The position numbers were made by a program, and so were the translations under genes. From Brasenia schreberi (Eukaryota; Streptophyta; Magnoliopsida; Nymphaeales; Cabombaceae), in assembly GCA_036023115.1 (NCBI GenBank), contig JAYKKT010000076.1, positions 3,596,001-3,660,000 on the forward strand: a stretch of 64,000 nt of DNA. The letters run 5' to 3'. Below, in pieces: positions 43,447-55,197 of the stretch. The notes beneath the pieces are model-generated. The model was not told where the DNA came from. It was given only the letters and a program-made list of their open reading frames with translations, and did not search any database. Numbering within the stretch: position 1 is the first letter of the stretch; every line of letters begins with the position of its first letter.

Positions 43447-44385
43447 AGCGCTTAGAAATTTTAATTTTGTAAAAGGGTGAACTCCAATTCACGTGAAGAC
43501 TTGTGTTTTTGAAAGAAGTAATGTGTGCACTTTGATTCAAGACTTGAAATGAACAAGTCCTGAAAAACAGAATGTTCTATTTTCAGGACTTATTTCCTGA
43601 ATAGATTTGAATACCTTACAAACCACCAAAAATCACCAAAATTTTATCAGACATAGTTATGGTGTGGAGGATCTGTACCACTTTACAAATCTAAAATCGG
43701 AGTTGTTTTGAAGCAAAATTAACTCAGTGAAGCAACCTTGCTCAGGTGCCCGGAACTGTCCTGTCATAGAAATATAGAGACTCAAAGATGAGTCTGTATC
43801 TCGGTAATTTAGTAATTTTGATATTGTTGGAAATCTATCGATGTCAGTTTTCCAATGAATCAAAAATCATCTAATTTGGACTCCTAAAGACAGAGTTATG
43901 AGATAAAAACCCAGGCTCTATTGCAGGGAAACTGAACGTGCAGACAGTTGACTAGTTTCTGTTCGATTTTGCCTAATTTTATTTACATGGATGAACGGCC
44001 CTAAAATTCTTGAAATTTTTATTTAATGTGGGCTTGTGTGTGTAGAAAAAGTGAGCAAAATTTCAGATAAATTGGAGTAAGCATTCGGAATTTAAAATTG
44101 TAGTAAACAACATATGCAGAGATGCTGGAAATTGAGTTTCAGGTTTTAGGAATATACATGATGCAAACTCACCCGAATTTAAATTGCAACAACTCTACAA
44201 TCTCAAATTAAATTGCTGAATTGAAAGTAAGGTAAATTATCTATACTAGCATAAGCATAGAGGGGGTAGAGAGTATAGAGTGATTATAGATTATATTGGA
44301 GTAGAAACACAATCAAATACATAGAGTGCGTGTGTGTAAGAGTGAAGATTCTGCAAATGTAATTGAAATGCATCAAATCTAATCA

Positions 44386-44426
44386 CTATTACAATGTGGA
44401 GGGAGACTTTGCTCCATTAATACAAC
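44386..44426 (-). promoter_or_regulatory. Candidate LTR polyadenylation block (E3)
   Basis: ATTACAA...GGAG...CTCCATTAATACAACCCC; diverged but same order. Confidence 0.4.
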
Positions 44427-44543
44427 CCCATTTCAATTGAATTTATATGGAAGAAGGTGTAGAAACGAAAAATCTTCGTCTCCGGGTTCTTAGGCCTGAA
44501 GCGAATCTTTTCGTGCTTACGTCGCTTAAAAAGGGCGTGCCAA

Positions 44544-44661
44544 CTAGCTTCCTCAAACTAGCGAAGTAATTTTTGAAAATATCTGACTTTTGGGGTGAAT
44601 GTGGACAAGTGGGTTCTTTTCCTCGCAGACTTTCTTGCAGCGGCGTGCAAGGGTGAGTCTG
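44544..44661 (-). other. U5 hairpins, E1 left copy
   Basis: H2 CAGAC (44626) with GTCTG (44657), inner CTTGC/GCAAG. H1 (44544-44561) keeps CTAG/CTAG and TT/AA but has one C:A mismatch. Confidence 0.55.
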
Positions 44662-45354
44662 TACGCTTTAGGAAAAACTCGATTTTAAACAAACACGACT
44701 CTTTTGAAAACTTGAAAGTGTTTTATCGATTGGTTTTGTCAAAATTGCAACTTTTATGCATGGGATCTATGCGTTCCTACGTCTCTCGGGTTTTAGCCAA
44801 TTTTGGCATGTAGTCGTGTGCATCCAGTGCTCGATTTTGGGCAAGTTCTACACGATTTGATCAATCTGGTTCGATGCAAATATGCTCCCTATCTCGAGTG
44901 TGGCGGATATGCAATGCAAACTCACACAACTTGAAGGGAAAACCCAGAATTTAAAGACATAGCAGAAGGGAAATAGCAAAAAGGGAAATATGGCTATATC
45001 TTAGATGCGGAAGGGAAAATATGTATAGCTATATCTTAAGAGCGAGAAGGCTCAATGTGAGTGAGTGCTTTGAGTGTATAAATTGAAAGGCAACTCACAC
45101 GACTTGAACCTTAAAAACCCAGCTGAAAAGGGAAATACGTATATATATGTAAGAGCGGAAAGGCTCAATGTGAGTGAGTGCTTTGAGTGTATAAAATGAA
45201 AGACAACTCACACGACTTGAACCTTAAAACCCAGCTGAATGTATATAAATAGAGCTACATCCTATGGGCTCTTGAGGCCCGTTTTGTGTGCAAAAGGTGT
45301 GCAGATAAGAGCGGAAAGGCTCAAGTGTACGTGTGTGATTCATGTTTCAAACCA

Positions 45355-45397
45355 TAATATTACATCTCGGGGGGAGACTACGCTCCATTATTACAAC
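45355..45397 (-). promoter_or_regulatory. Candidate LTR polyadenylation block (E1 left)
   Basis: AATATTACA then GGGGGGAG...CTCC then ATTATTACAACCCC. Confidence 0.45.
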
Positions 45398-47207
45398 CCC
45401 GTATCGAATTTAATTGAGCTTGAAACAATGTAAAAGATCATATGCGAACACTTACACGTCGTCTGCTTGGGCTTTCTTTATCAATGTGATCCGACCTTGG
45501 ATATAACCGTTGGATGGACCTCTCGCTGTGAATCGATCTGATGCGTGGAGTTTTGGTCCTAGTTTCACGATCTAGGCTATGTCGACACACGAAGGTTCTA
45601 TGGTTTTGGGTGGGATTCGAGCAAGCTTTAAGGCAAGGTGTAGGAGATCTAAGGCCAGCTCTAAGGTGAAGGGCTTAGGTAGGGCTTTAGTCCAAGTCCT
45701 AAGGTGATACTCGACCAGCTAGGGTCCGAGTTAGGTGAGGGTCCTAAAGGAATGCTCGGCCAAGTGGTGGCCGAGCTCGTTTGGTGTTTTGGGGTTGATC
45801 CTAGGCAAAGTCCTAAGGAAAGGGCTAAAGGAAAATGGCTCGGCCAAGGGTGGCCGAGCTGATCAACTTGGGTTTAGTTTAGGTTGGGCTTTGGGGGACC
45901 TAATAGGACAGACCTAGGGTGAGCTTGGCCAGCTATTGGCCGAGCTTAGTATGGACTTGGGTGGAGACGATCTTGGGTAGAACTAGGCTCGATCTTAGCA
46001 AGATTCGGCCAGCTCTTAGTTGGTTGAAAGTTGCTGGATTTTATCAACGGTATTGGGTGGTTTAGAGAGTTAGGATTTAGGTACTAAATGAGGCAGATCT
46101 AGGGTGGGCTCGGCCAGCCAATGGCCGAGCTTGGACTGGTATTAGGTGGGGACGGATTTGGGTGAAACTAGGGTAGCTTTTTAGTGAAGTTCGGCCAGCT
46201 TCTTGGCTGGACTTTGCTGGATTTTTAAGAGGTGGTATGGGGTGGTTTAGAAAGGCTAGAAGAGAGCGGTTTAGGTGGGTTCTAGGGACTCACCTTGGCC
46301 ACGGTTTTGATAGGTTTCCACGCAGCAAGTCTTCACAAAGATAGGGCCATCCAAGGCTGCCGGATCCACTTGAGCAGCAACCTTTCATTCTGCGTGAAAT
46401 GGAGAGGCCATCTTGCCCACAACATGAGCCCACGATTTACAAAAAGCAAAGGGGGAAAGCCAGCCCCTTTGTTGACCTTTCCCCTCTCTCTCTCTCTCTC
46501 TCTCCTTCCCAAGTGAAAACGTGAAAAGAAAATCCAGCCTCTCGTGAATCAGCCCCTCACGTCCTTTTATAGATTTCTTATGTGGATATGGATCCTGGAT
46601 TGATTCTGAAATCCGGATCCAATCCAAGTCTTGTTTGGATCTGGATCTAGATATTTGGATCCAAATTTGATCCAAATTTTTTTTCTTCTTCTCTCCTTCT
46701 TGGTGTTTTGAGTCGGACGCTTCGTGCGGACCTTGAGTTTATCAACGATCCGTCTTAAGCGGGGGTTTTCCCCATTTCATCGTCTGAGCTCCTTCTTCGC
46801 CTTTTCGGACTCTATTTCGACTGATTTTTGTTGTTTTGACTTGGATTGTTCGTGATTTCAGGGGCACTGTTGGCTGGGCCTCCGATGCTTTAGTCTTAAA
46901 GTCCATTTGCGGCCTGGGCTCCTCTTTTGTCTTTGAAATTGGCTTTTCGTCGGGTTGGGCTTGCTCTTTGAATTTTCTGAATTTCTGTTGCAACTACTTT
47001 GGGCCAGGCTTTACCTGTTCATCTGGGCTTTTGCAAAAATAGGACTTTCATCCATTTTCAAGAATGTATGTTCCGACAGGGTTGTAAAACAGAGGTTTGA
47101 AGTATTTGAGCTCCTGGGTTTTCAAAAATTCCAATTTTGGCTTTTTGAGCTCATTTTCGAACCAGGCATTTGTTTTTGCAAAATTTTTGGAATTTGGGGT
47201 GTTTACA

Positions 47208-47220
47208 GATGCCCCTCTTT
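47208..47220 (-). other. E1 polypurine tract
   Basis: Sense AAAGAGGGGCATC immediately before the 3' LTR start TGTAAACACC. Confidence 0.88.
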
Positions 47221-48384
47221 GTCATTATCCAAATTGATTTGGATAATGGCGAAGAAGATAACACCCCTAATTGTTTTCTCCCCGGATTTGATCTTGAGAA
47301 TATGGGATCGTCCCAGTATTTGAGAAAAACATTTCCTTTTAAGCCTGATAGGAGGAGATTTTTCACCAAAAGGGGACTTTCTATGGATCTAGCCCTAAAT
47401 GAAGATCATGTATGAGGTGCTCATGCGTGGATATGCAGAGTGTATGACATGGCTGAAGTGCCAGAAAGGGGTGACCTCCTGGAGACCAGATTATATGGTC
47501 GAACTTTTTAGACTTTATGAAAACCTGCTGCTCCAAGTGAGCGGGCCTTACGTATGCTCCATGTTCGAGTTTTTTTGAAATTCTTTTTAAGAGGGAAAAC
47601 TTTTCTGAACCATCGATCCTAAGGACCTTCAGCTCCTTGTGTTTGCCTTTACTTGAGTCTCGACACTTGCTTATCTAGCAGAGGTTTTATGAGAAAACAA
47701 GCCACATTTCAAAATTTTTACGCCTTACTCAAAACGTCATATTCTCAAACACGATGAAATTCAAGTAAGTAAATCCTATTTTTACTTTAGGATTCCCTAA
47801 AAATGAACCATGTTTCGCTCGGGATAAGTTGTAGGGATGGGAAAGAAGTACCACGGTCCCTTCTGAAGTGTCCCGTGGTTTGAGGCAAAGAAGGCGGAAA
47901 ACTACTCTTTTTGAGCTTTTGGCTTTTTCCTTTCTTTTTTCCATAGAGGGTCTCCCTTTGGGAGTATTTTTTCTTTAATCCCTCTTTTCCATAGAAGACT
48001 CAAATTTTCTTTTTGATTTATTTTTCTTTCTTTGGGAAAGAGATTTTTGGCGGGGATTTCCCTTTGTTTTGGCCAAGTTTTCCTTTTGGAAGGAGAAGAG
48101 AAGATGGGAGGACTTATCCCAAGGTCATACTCGATCCATTCTAGGTCAGCCTATTTAGAAATAGCACGTACAACTTGCAAGTATCTTGCTATATTGAATT
48201 AGGCCTTTCTTTGTAAGAAGAAGGATTTTGAAATGTAGCCACGTATTTGGAAAGCTCTGCTTTTTTTCACAAAATGTCGATTCTTTCATTCAGGGTCACA
48301 CCACTTACCTTTGATCCTTGGTTTCGAAGTTTCGAAGTAGTTTTCCCTAAAACATTTTCACAAAAGGGGAATTTAACTTAGACC
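47221..48384 (-). other. E1 3' untranslated region
   Basis: 1.16 kb between integrase stop and PPT, co-linear with E2 23361-24513. No conserved open frame on either strand between the two copies. Confidence 0.75.
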
Positions 48385-51300
48385 CTATACATGATATTTT
48401 TTCAAATACTGAATATTGATAGGATCTGCTAAATTCCTACCCTCGACATCGGTTAACCAATAAGAATTGTTCATGGTGGTTCCACGCACGACGTAAGGGC
48501 CATCCCACTTGGGCCGCCACTTTCCAAGTGGATGTGGGCCACGATGGTGGATGATTTTCAAAACGAGCTCTCCCACATTAAAGTGGCGAGGTTTCATATG
48601 TTTCTCATAATGCCGGGCGATCCTTTGCCGGTATGCGTGAGCATGGTCCATAGCAAGGAGTCGCCTCTCATCTAATAGATCTAGTTCGGCCATCCTAGCA
48701 TGCTGAAGTGTCTCTAGGGGGAGGTCGAGTGAAATGGATGTATGAAATGAATGCAGACGTGTATGGATGGGGAGAACGGCGTTTGTGCCGTAAACCAACT
48801 CAAAAGACGTGGCATTTGTGGGAGTGCGGATGGAAGTCCTATAAGCCCATAGGGCTTCATCCAGCTTCTCGTGCCATGTTCTACTCTTCTCTAAGGTTTT
48901 CTCAACAATGCTGATGAGAGTCTTGTTGGTGGCTTCGGCTTGGCCGTTGCCTTGAGGGTAGTAAGGCGATGAGAAGTGATGATTTATGCCATACTTATTG
49001 CACAACTTGACCATCTGCTCGTTTTTAAATGGGGTGCCATTATCGGACACAAGATCTCTTGGGACTCCAAATCGAGCCAAGATATTTTTCCTAATGAAAG
49101 CCACCACATGTTTCCCCTGGACATTTGTCAAGGAGGCGGCTTCGACCCACTTGGAAAAATACTCAGTGGCTGCTACAATGAACTTGTGTCCGTTTGAGGC
49201 CTTTGGAAAAATTGGTCCTACGATATCAAACGCCCACATGGTGAATGGCCAGGGGCTGACCACAGAATGCAGTGATGATGAGGGGACATGAATGGCGTGA
49301 CTATGCACTTGACACGGGTGACACTTCCTAACATGATCGTGGCAATCCTTTCTCAGGGTAGACCAAAAATAACCTGCTCTAAGTATTTTCATTGCCATCA
49401 TGTTGGCATTGACATGACCTCCACATTCTCCATCGTGGAATTCATGCATAACAGTCCTAGCCTCCTCTGGGTTGACGCATCTTAGTAAGACGCCAGTAAA
49501 ACTCCTTTTGTATAGAACCCCTCCCAAAATCATGTATCGGGTGGAAATTTTTTGGATGAATGCCTTATCTTTAGATGTGGCATCCTCAGTGAATCCCCCA
49601 TTTTCTAGAAAATTCTTTATGTCATAAAACCAAGGTTTTTCATCAGAATCAGGGTTATTTTGGCAAATTTGCAAATCGTGTATGGAAGGAATGGGTGAGT
49701 GCCATATTTCAAGGGGTCTGGTTCCCAAAGTGGGATCGACACTTAGGGCTGAACCCAAGGATGAGAGGGCATCAGCGACGCCATTATCCTCTCTTCCCAC
49801 ATGTGTGAGAGTACACGATTGGAACGACTTAACCAGTCGAGTGGCCAATTCGTGGTATGGAAGTAGTTTTTCATTTCAAACTTGCCAAATTTTTAAAACT
49901 TGGTGTATAACAAGGAGAGAATCTCCAAAAACCTTGATGCATGCTGCCCCTAGAGTTTTCGAAACTTTTAAACCTTGTATGAGTGCTTCATACTCAGCTA
50001 TATTGTTGAAACATTCGAAATCTAGGCGAATTGCTATGGGGATCTCTCCCTTTTCAGGGGATACGAGGATGATCCCGGCACCTACCCCTCGTTGGTTTCG
50101 TGCCCCGTCGAAGTGCATCTTCCACACTTGGTTTTCGAAAGATTTTGCCAAAATGTGGTTTTGAAAATGGTTTTGCAATATGCCTTCATCAGGCATTTCA
50201 TTGAGTGTGGGATACGCATCTTCTAGGGGGAAGTCAGCCACGTAGTTTGCTAGGGCTTGCCCCTTAATGGAGACCTGGTGATGGTATTTTAAATCATACT
50301 CCATTAGAAGGAGTTGCCATTTGCCCAATCTACCCGTGAGAATGGGTTTTTCAAATAAGTGCTTGATTGGGTCAAGCTTGGACAGTATCCAGATCTCATG
50401 ATCTAGGAAATAGTGTCGAAATTTCTGGCAGGCCCAAACTAGGGCCAAGCACGTCTTCTCCATGGCTTGATAATTCCTTTCGTAAGCCAGGAGAGTTTTT
50501 GAAAGATAGTATATGGCACATTCATTGTGAGTGTCATCCTCGTATTGAGCTAACAAAGCTCCCAAGGCATTCGCATGCACAAAAATGTAAAATAGAAGAG
50601 GTTTTCCTGGCTTTAGAGGGTTTAAAACAGGGGGATTAACTAAGTACGCTTTTAACCTTTCAAATGATTTTTGGCATTCGTCATCCCATAAAAATTTCGT
50701 ACCCTTTCTCAACAACTTGTTGAAGGGTTCGCATCTAGTTGCCAGGTTTGAGATAAACCTGCGAATGGACTGTAGGCGACCTTGGAGGCTACGAATCTGT
50801 GTGAGATTGGAGGGTGGAGTCATGTCTATGATGGCTCTACACTTAGAGGGGTCGACTTCTATGCCCCTTTGGCTTACCATAAATCCTAAAAGCTTACCGG
50901 ATTCTACACCGAATATGCATTTTTGAGGGTTTAGCTTTATGTTGTAAAGTCTAAGCCTTTCGAAAATCTTTTGTAAGCATTCGAGATGAGTGCATCGAGT
51001 TTTTGACTTAGCCAGGAGATCATCTATATATACCTCTACGAGCTCATGAATTTGATCGTGAAAGATCGAGGTCATAGCTCTCTGATATGTGGCGCCAGCA
51101 TTTTTCAAACCAAAGGGCATGACTGTATAGCAGTACGTGCCCCATGGGGTTGTGAAAGTGGTCTTAGCCTGATCTCGTGGGCTCAGTTTGATTTGGTTAT
51201 ATCCTGAATAGCCATCCATGAATGAAAACATTTCATGATTTGCAGTACTATCGACTATCAAATCAATGTTTGGTAAAGGGAAATTATCTTTTGGCGTGGC

Positions 51301-51780
51301 TTTATTCAGGTTTCTGAAATCGATGCATATCCGAATTTTCCCACTAGTTTTTCGAACAACAACTATATTGGATAACCAATCAGAATACGCAATGGGTTTT
51401 ATAAATCCGGCTTTTAACAGCTCTTCTAAACCCTCTTTGACTTGTGAATGCACATTCGGAGGTATCTTCCTAAGCTTTTGTTTTACAGGTTTTGCATCTG
51501 AATCTAAGGGAAGGCGATGCTCTACAACATTCGGGTCTATACCTGGCATGTCTTCATATGTCCATGCAAACACATCAACGTAGGTTTTCAAAAATGCAAT
51601 GAATGATGCTTTTTCATGCTCATGCAGACATGCGCCTACCTTAATGAGTTTCGGCTTTAAATCGTTCCCTAAGTTTATCTCTATAAAATCCCCTCCTACT
51701 GATTTCGAAGGTTTTTCAAAATCGAGAATTTTATGAAATTCAAGGAGCTCAGAAGTAGGATCTTCCTCGAGGGAATCCAA
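48385..51780 (-). pseudogene. E1 pol: RT, two RNase H domains, integrase
   Basis: One frame, open upstream to about 51985 without an ATG, broken only by TGA at 49876-49878 (CGA in E2). First 634 codons from 51780: pre-RT motif TYEDMPGIDP (75-83); RT with catalytic Asp in FMDGYSGY (189) and YIDD (251-254); gypsy RNase H (396-520) in which the first catalytic Asp site reads YIFVHAN, so it looks inactive; then archaeal-type RNase H with D558 (HFDGA), E596 (AEYEA), D620 (FGDSLL). After the stop (49848 onward): REDNGVADAL completes that RNase H; integrase HHCC (H138, H145, C176, C179), D208, D269, E305 (D,D-35-E) and a C-terminal KWDGPYVV. Dual RNase H is known for the Tat lineage. Confidence 0.93.
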
Positions 51781-52194
51781 TTCTGAGCCTTGATCATTCT
51801 CAAGACTTCTAAATCCTAGGGAATTTGGACTTGACGCATAGTTTTCGCAAACGCCTGGTTTTTGTTTTGGATTTTCTGTAGGTTTTGAAGATTTTGGTCC
51901 TGTTATGAAGAGGACTTTCTTTTCGAAATTCTTTGCTCTTTCAAAACCTTTATTAGGAGCTACTAAATACAGAATTTTGTTTTTGGTATTTTGCGAATTT
52001 TCGATTTTTTTGGATTTTTGTAAGGAAAGAACTTTAGGAACTATACAAACAACTCTTTTTTCGAGTTTTTGATCCTTTTCAAATGTTTTTGGTTTTGGGA
52101 TTTTTCAATTTTTTGAATTTCGAGTTTTTCAAATGTTTTTGGGTTTTTGATTGAGGGATCTTCCATCATACCTACAAAGGAAAAATGCCACTAG
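51781..52194 (-). other. E1 spacer between G-patch linker and RT frame
   Basis: 51781-51985 is open in the pol frame without ATG (reads through LENDQGSEL into SLEEDPTS). 51990-52194 is T-rich on the plus strand (A-rich in sense) with stops. In Ogre elements an intron lies between protease and RT; this is the place where one could lie here. No acceptor was proven. Confidence 0.5.
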
Positions 52195-52710
52195 TTAGAC
52201 TCCGAACAAGAGATCTAAATCGTAGGTTTCTGCTTGGGTAGGCTCCAGGGCACCCTTGACCCAGGTGGTCACAGGGGGTGGTTCTGGCGGTATTCTGGGA
52301 GTATAGCCGATCCCGTGTCGGCTTTGGTTGGCTTTGGGCAAGATGGGTTCTACGAGATCCTGGTTTTGTGCCCCTAGACTTTTGTATGGCATGTACCCCA
52401 TGTTCAATAACATGTTCCACAATTTTTTATTTTTGGAAAAGTTTTCATATAATTCGTGATCCTGGAACTTGCTATCGTCCATGTTATGCACATAAGGCTT
52501 TCTGTCCAAGGGTTTTGGAAACAGTTGACGCTTGGATTTTCCTAGGATGGTTAGTGTTTTGAGTGGGCCAGCCTTGGGCGGCCCCTGGATGTGCACGACC
52601 TTCCTAGGTATTTGAAGGGTGAGCTTTGGTGGCTTGACCATGGTTTGCCCTGAGTTGGCCTCGTAGGCTTGGGAACTTGAGAAACATGGGGAATTTTGAA
52701 TCCCCTGAAG
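52195..52710 (-). pseudogene. E1 G-patch-like linker segment
   Basis: Same frame as the end of the protease, separated from it by a TAG (52711-52713). Contains YVHNMDDSKFQDHELYENF and then NMLLNMGYMPYKSLGAQNQD with the glycine pattern of a G-patch, ending GYTPRIPPEPPP and a stop at 52195. Known in Tat/Ogre polyproteins between protease and RT; its role in these elements is unknown. Present and recognisable in E3 and as a remnant in E2. Confidence 0.75.
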
Positions 52711-55063
52711 CTATGGATGACTTTCACTTAGGATCACAATGACTTGATTTTCAAAAGAGATTTTGACACATCTATGGAAGGTGGACGGCACAGCATGCAG
52801 GCTGTGTATCCAAGGCCTTCCCAGCAGTAGGTTGTAGTGGGGGGTGGATGTCCAAAACATGGAATACCCCCACGTGAGCTATCCCTCCCGTTTCCATGGA
52901 AAGTTCAACGGATCCTAAAGGTCTGGATGCATTTCCATTGTATCTAGTGATTACGATGGGGCTTAGGTTCATGGAAGTCAAGGTGACTCCAATCTGATGT
53001 GCTATGTGAAGCGGAAGGATGTTGAGCCCTCCTCCCCCGTCAACCAGGCACCTATCTAGAGTGTGGTGATTCAATACCACCTCGATGTGTAGGGCCTGAT
53101 TATGGGTTTCGTAGGGTTTTCCGAGATCCTCTCCCGAAAACATGATAGGTGTTTTTGCACCTATGGACGCCACTTGATTGGACAAGGATTCTGGGGTTAT
53201 GTCCAAACTAACCTTTGCTCTTTCTAGAATTTTCTCTAACATGAGTCTATGCCTAGGCGAGGTTTGTATCAGCTCTAGGATGGACATGTTAACGGGAATC
53301 TTTGAAAGATGGTTTTCGAAATCATACAAGTTCAAAATGACTTTTCCTTTGTCCGTTTTGGGCAGAACTCCAGGAATACACGCTTTTGAAGGGCCAGGCA
53401 GACTGACCACTTTTTTAGCATTTTGCAGATGTGGGGGTTGATAGATCCTCCCGGATCTTGTCACTTCCCCCACAATCAACCTAGGGTTCACGCTTAAGAT
53501 GACTCTAATCGAATGTTTTGGAGCACCTTGAATTTTCAAAACTGGTTTGATCGGGGACAGAACTCTTGGTGGTCCCCGAATCACTACTTGGGCAGGTTTC
53601 CTACGAAGGATGAGTGTAGATGCACAAGTGGAAAAGCCAGACTTATATGTATGCGCTAGACTCTTTGAAATTGTGAGAGCACATACCTCTTTGCCCTTCC
53701 CACTGGTACTTGCATGATTGGGGAAGGGTTCTTTGAAAATAGCTTGGGCAGGCTCCGGTTCCTCAGTGACCTGGAGCCGACCCTCTGCTATCAAGTTCTC
53801 GATTTGGTTTAGGAGGGAAAAACACTGCTTTGTATCATGGCCTTTGAGCTGATGATACTTACAGAATCGATTCAAAAACCTCCCTTTGGAAGTGATTCCC
53901 TCGAGGATTTCAGGGAGTTCGATCATGCCTTGGGCGAGTAGGAGGTCTAGGACCTCCAACACAGGTTGCCCCAGCGGAGTGTACTCCCATTTTTCAAATG
54001 GTTTTTATATTTTTTTGTCTTTTCTGTTTTCAAAATTTTCAAAATTCTTTGAACTGCTCGCCAGCCTTGGATCTACCCGAACATTTGCGACTTTGTGGGG
54101 TTTTTCCCCTTTGTCCATGGTAGGTAGCCCGTAATTGTGGGGCTTTTCCAAGCGAGTCTTTGAATTTATGCTCCCTTTCCACAGGTGGTCGTAAACCCCT
54201 TTTTTCAAATTTGTCTCAAAAAGAGATGCTTTTTTAATCAGTTTGTGAAAAGTAGAGATTTCATGTAAAGAAAGAAGAGTTTTCAATTCAGTTTTGAAAT
54301 TATCCAGGATGAGCATTACTGCGCATCCTTCGGATATGAGTTCTCGCACCTACCGAAGGAGCGACCTCCATCGAACGATAAATGTATGCACATCTTCGTT
54401 CATACCTTGCTTCGTATCCCTCAAAGTGTTCAATGTAGGCGTGACTTCTACGTTGTGTGAAAATCTTTGCATGAAGCAGTTCGCCAACTCTTCAAAAGTT
54501 GCGAACTAGCTCAAGTCGTAGGAAGCCAGCCATTTAGAAGCGGTTCCTTTGAGGGATAAGGAGAACCAATACACCCATTTCATCGAGTCTTTCTTTTTCT
54601 TGTGGGCTCGACGAGAGAAAAGCTGCAGGTGAGACCTAGGGTCTCCCGTGCCATCATACCGATGGAAATTCGGTATTTCGTCATCACTGTCTGTTTCGTA
54701 ATCTAAAGGAAGAAAGTCAGACAGGACATAAGTTGTTTTCTCTTTATTTTGCCCCTTCAGCAACTGCTGTAGGGCTTTACGATCCTTGTGAGTGAAGGAA
54801 TCGAGGTATTGGTTGCCTTCCATCTCGGAGGTCTCCTTGTGTTTACGAGTTTTTCCAAACTTCTTTTTGGCCTTTATTGGTTCGCCATGTGACGAACACA
54901 AAACAGCTGCTTCAGCCTCTTGGCTGAGAGCAGCGATCTTGGCCTCATATTCTCTTCTTAACTCTTCCTCTTTTTGTTTTCGATTTTTCAAAGATCTTCT
55001 AGAATGAGAACTTGAAGAGCATGAGAACCGGCTAGACACTTCATTGGAGTCTGAACTCGACAT
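52711..55063 (-). pseudogene. E1 gag-protease
   Basis: ATG at 55063 (MSSSDSNEV), chosen because E2 has the matching start. The frame is the same down to about 52850, with three in-frame stops: TAG 54506-54508 (CAG in E2), TAG 54350-54352, TAA 54005-54007. Gag core at 54700-54330: FHRYDGTGDPRSHLQLF, WFSLSLKGTASKWLASYDL. Zinc knuckle near 53825-53863: CKYHQLKGHDTKQC (C-x2-H-x4-H-x4-C). Protease: LVDGGGGLNILP with Asp codon 53040-53042. A run of six C (plus-strand G, about 52839-52844) shifts the frame before GRPWIH; E0 has five. The frame then ends at TAG 52711. Confidence 0.92.
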
Positions 55064-55197
55064 GACTCCGACGCTTTTAAATCCAACTATGAAATGCAAG
55101 AAGACAAAGAGTTAAAACACTTTTCTTTGAAAAAAATATATATATATATTTTTTTTAGAGATTGGTTTGTTTGTATCGATTTTTCCTAAAGACCCAC
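55064..55197 (-). other. E1 leader between PBS and gag
   Basis: 134 bp including a (TA)n/(A)n stretch (55138-55157). Short for a Tat element; no packaging motif recognised. Confidence 0.6.

Larger units (their letters stand above)
43248..44459 (-). repeat. E3 right (5') LTR, inner part
   Basis: Starts TGTAGACATG. 43333-43351 is H1. 43540-44150 is AT-rich text without counterpart in the other LTRs, possibly an insert; no ends were found. 44160-44454 has AACTCACxCGAATT units and the polyadenylation-like block. E1 then interrupts; the LTR resumes at 57960. 44455-44459 (GAAGG) is the E1 duplication. Confidence 0.65.
44460..47207 (-). repeat. E1 left (3') LTR, 2.75 kb
   Basis: TGTAGAAACG to GGTGTTTACA. 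In sense: GGATCC-rich tract, TATA box CTATAAAA (46565-46572), CT microsatellite (46488-46503), donor-like GTGAGT (46288-46293) and GTAAGTG (45450-45455), polyadenylation-like block, hairpin repeats (45010-45240), U5 hairpins. It lacks the telomere-like tract. GGCCGAGC/GCTCGGCC inverted motifs recur at 45750-46200. Confidence 0.95.

Noticed and set aside
46488..46503. CT microsatellite as an independent repeat.
   Set aside because: Present in both E1 LTRs just after the TATA box; part of the LTR leader, noted there.
53772..53962. A gag start codon at 53962.
   Set aside because: The frame continues upstream through a single TAA at 54005 into the rest of gag; 53962 is GTG and internal.
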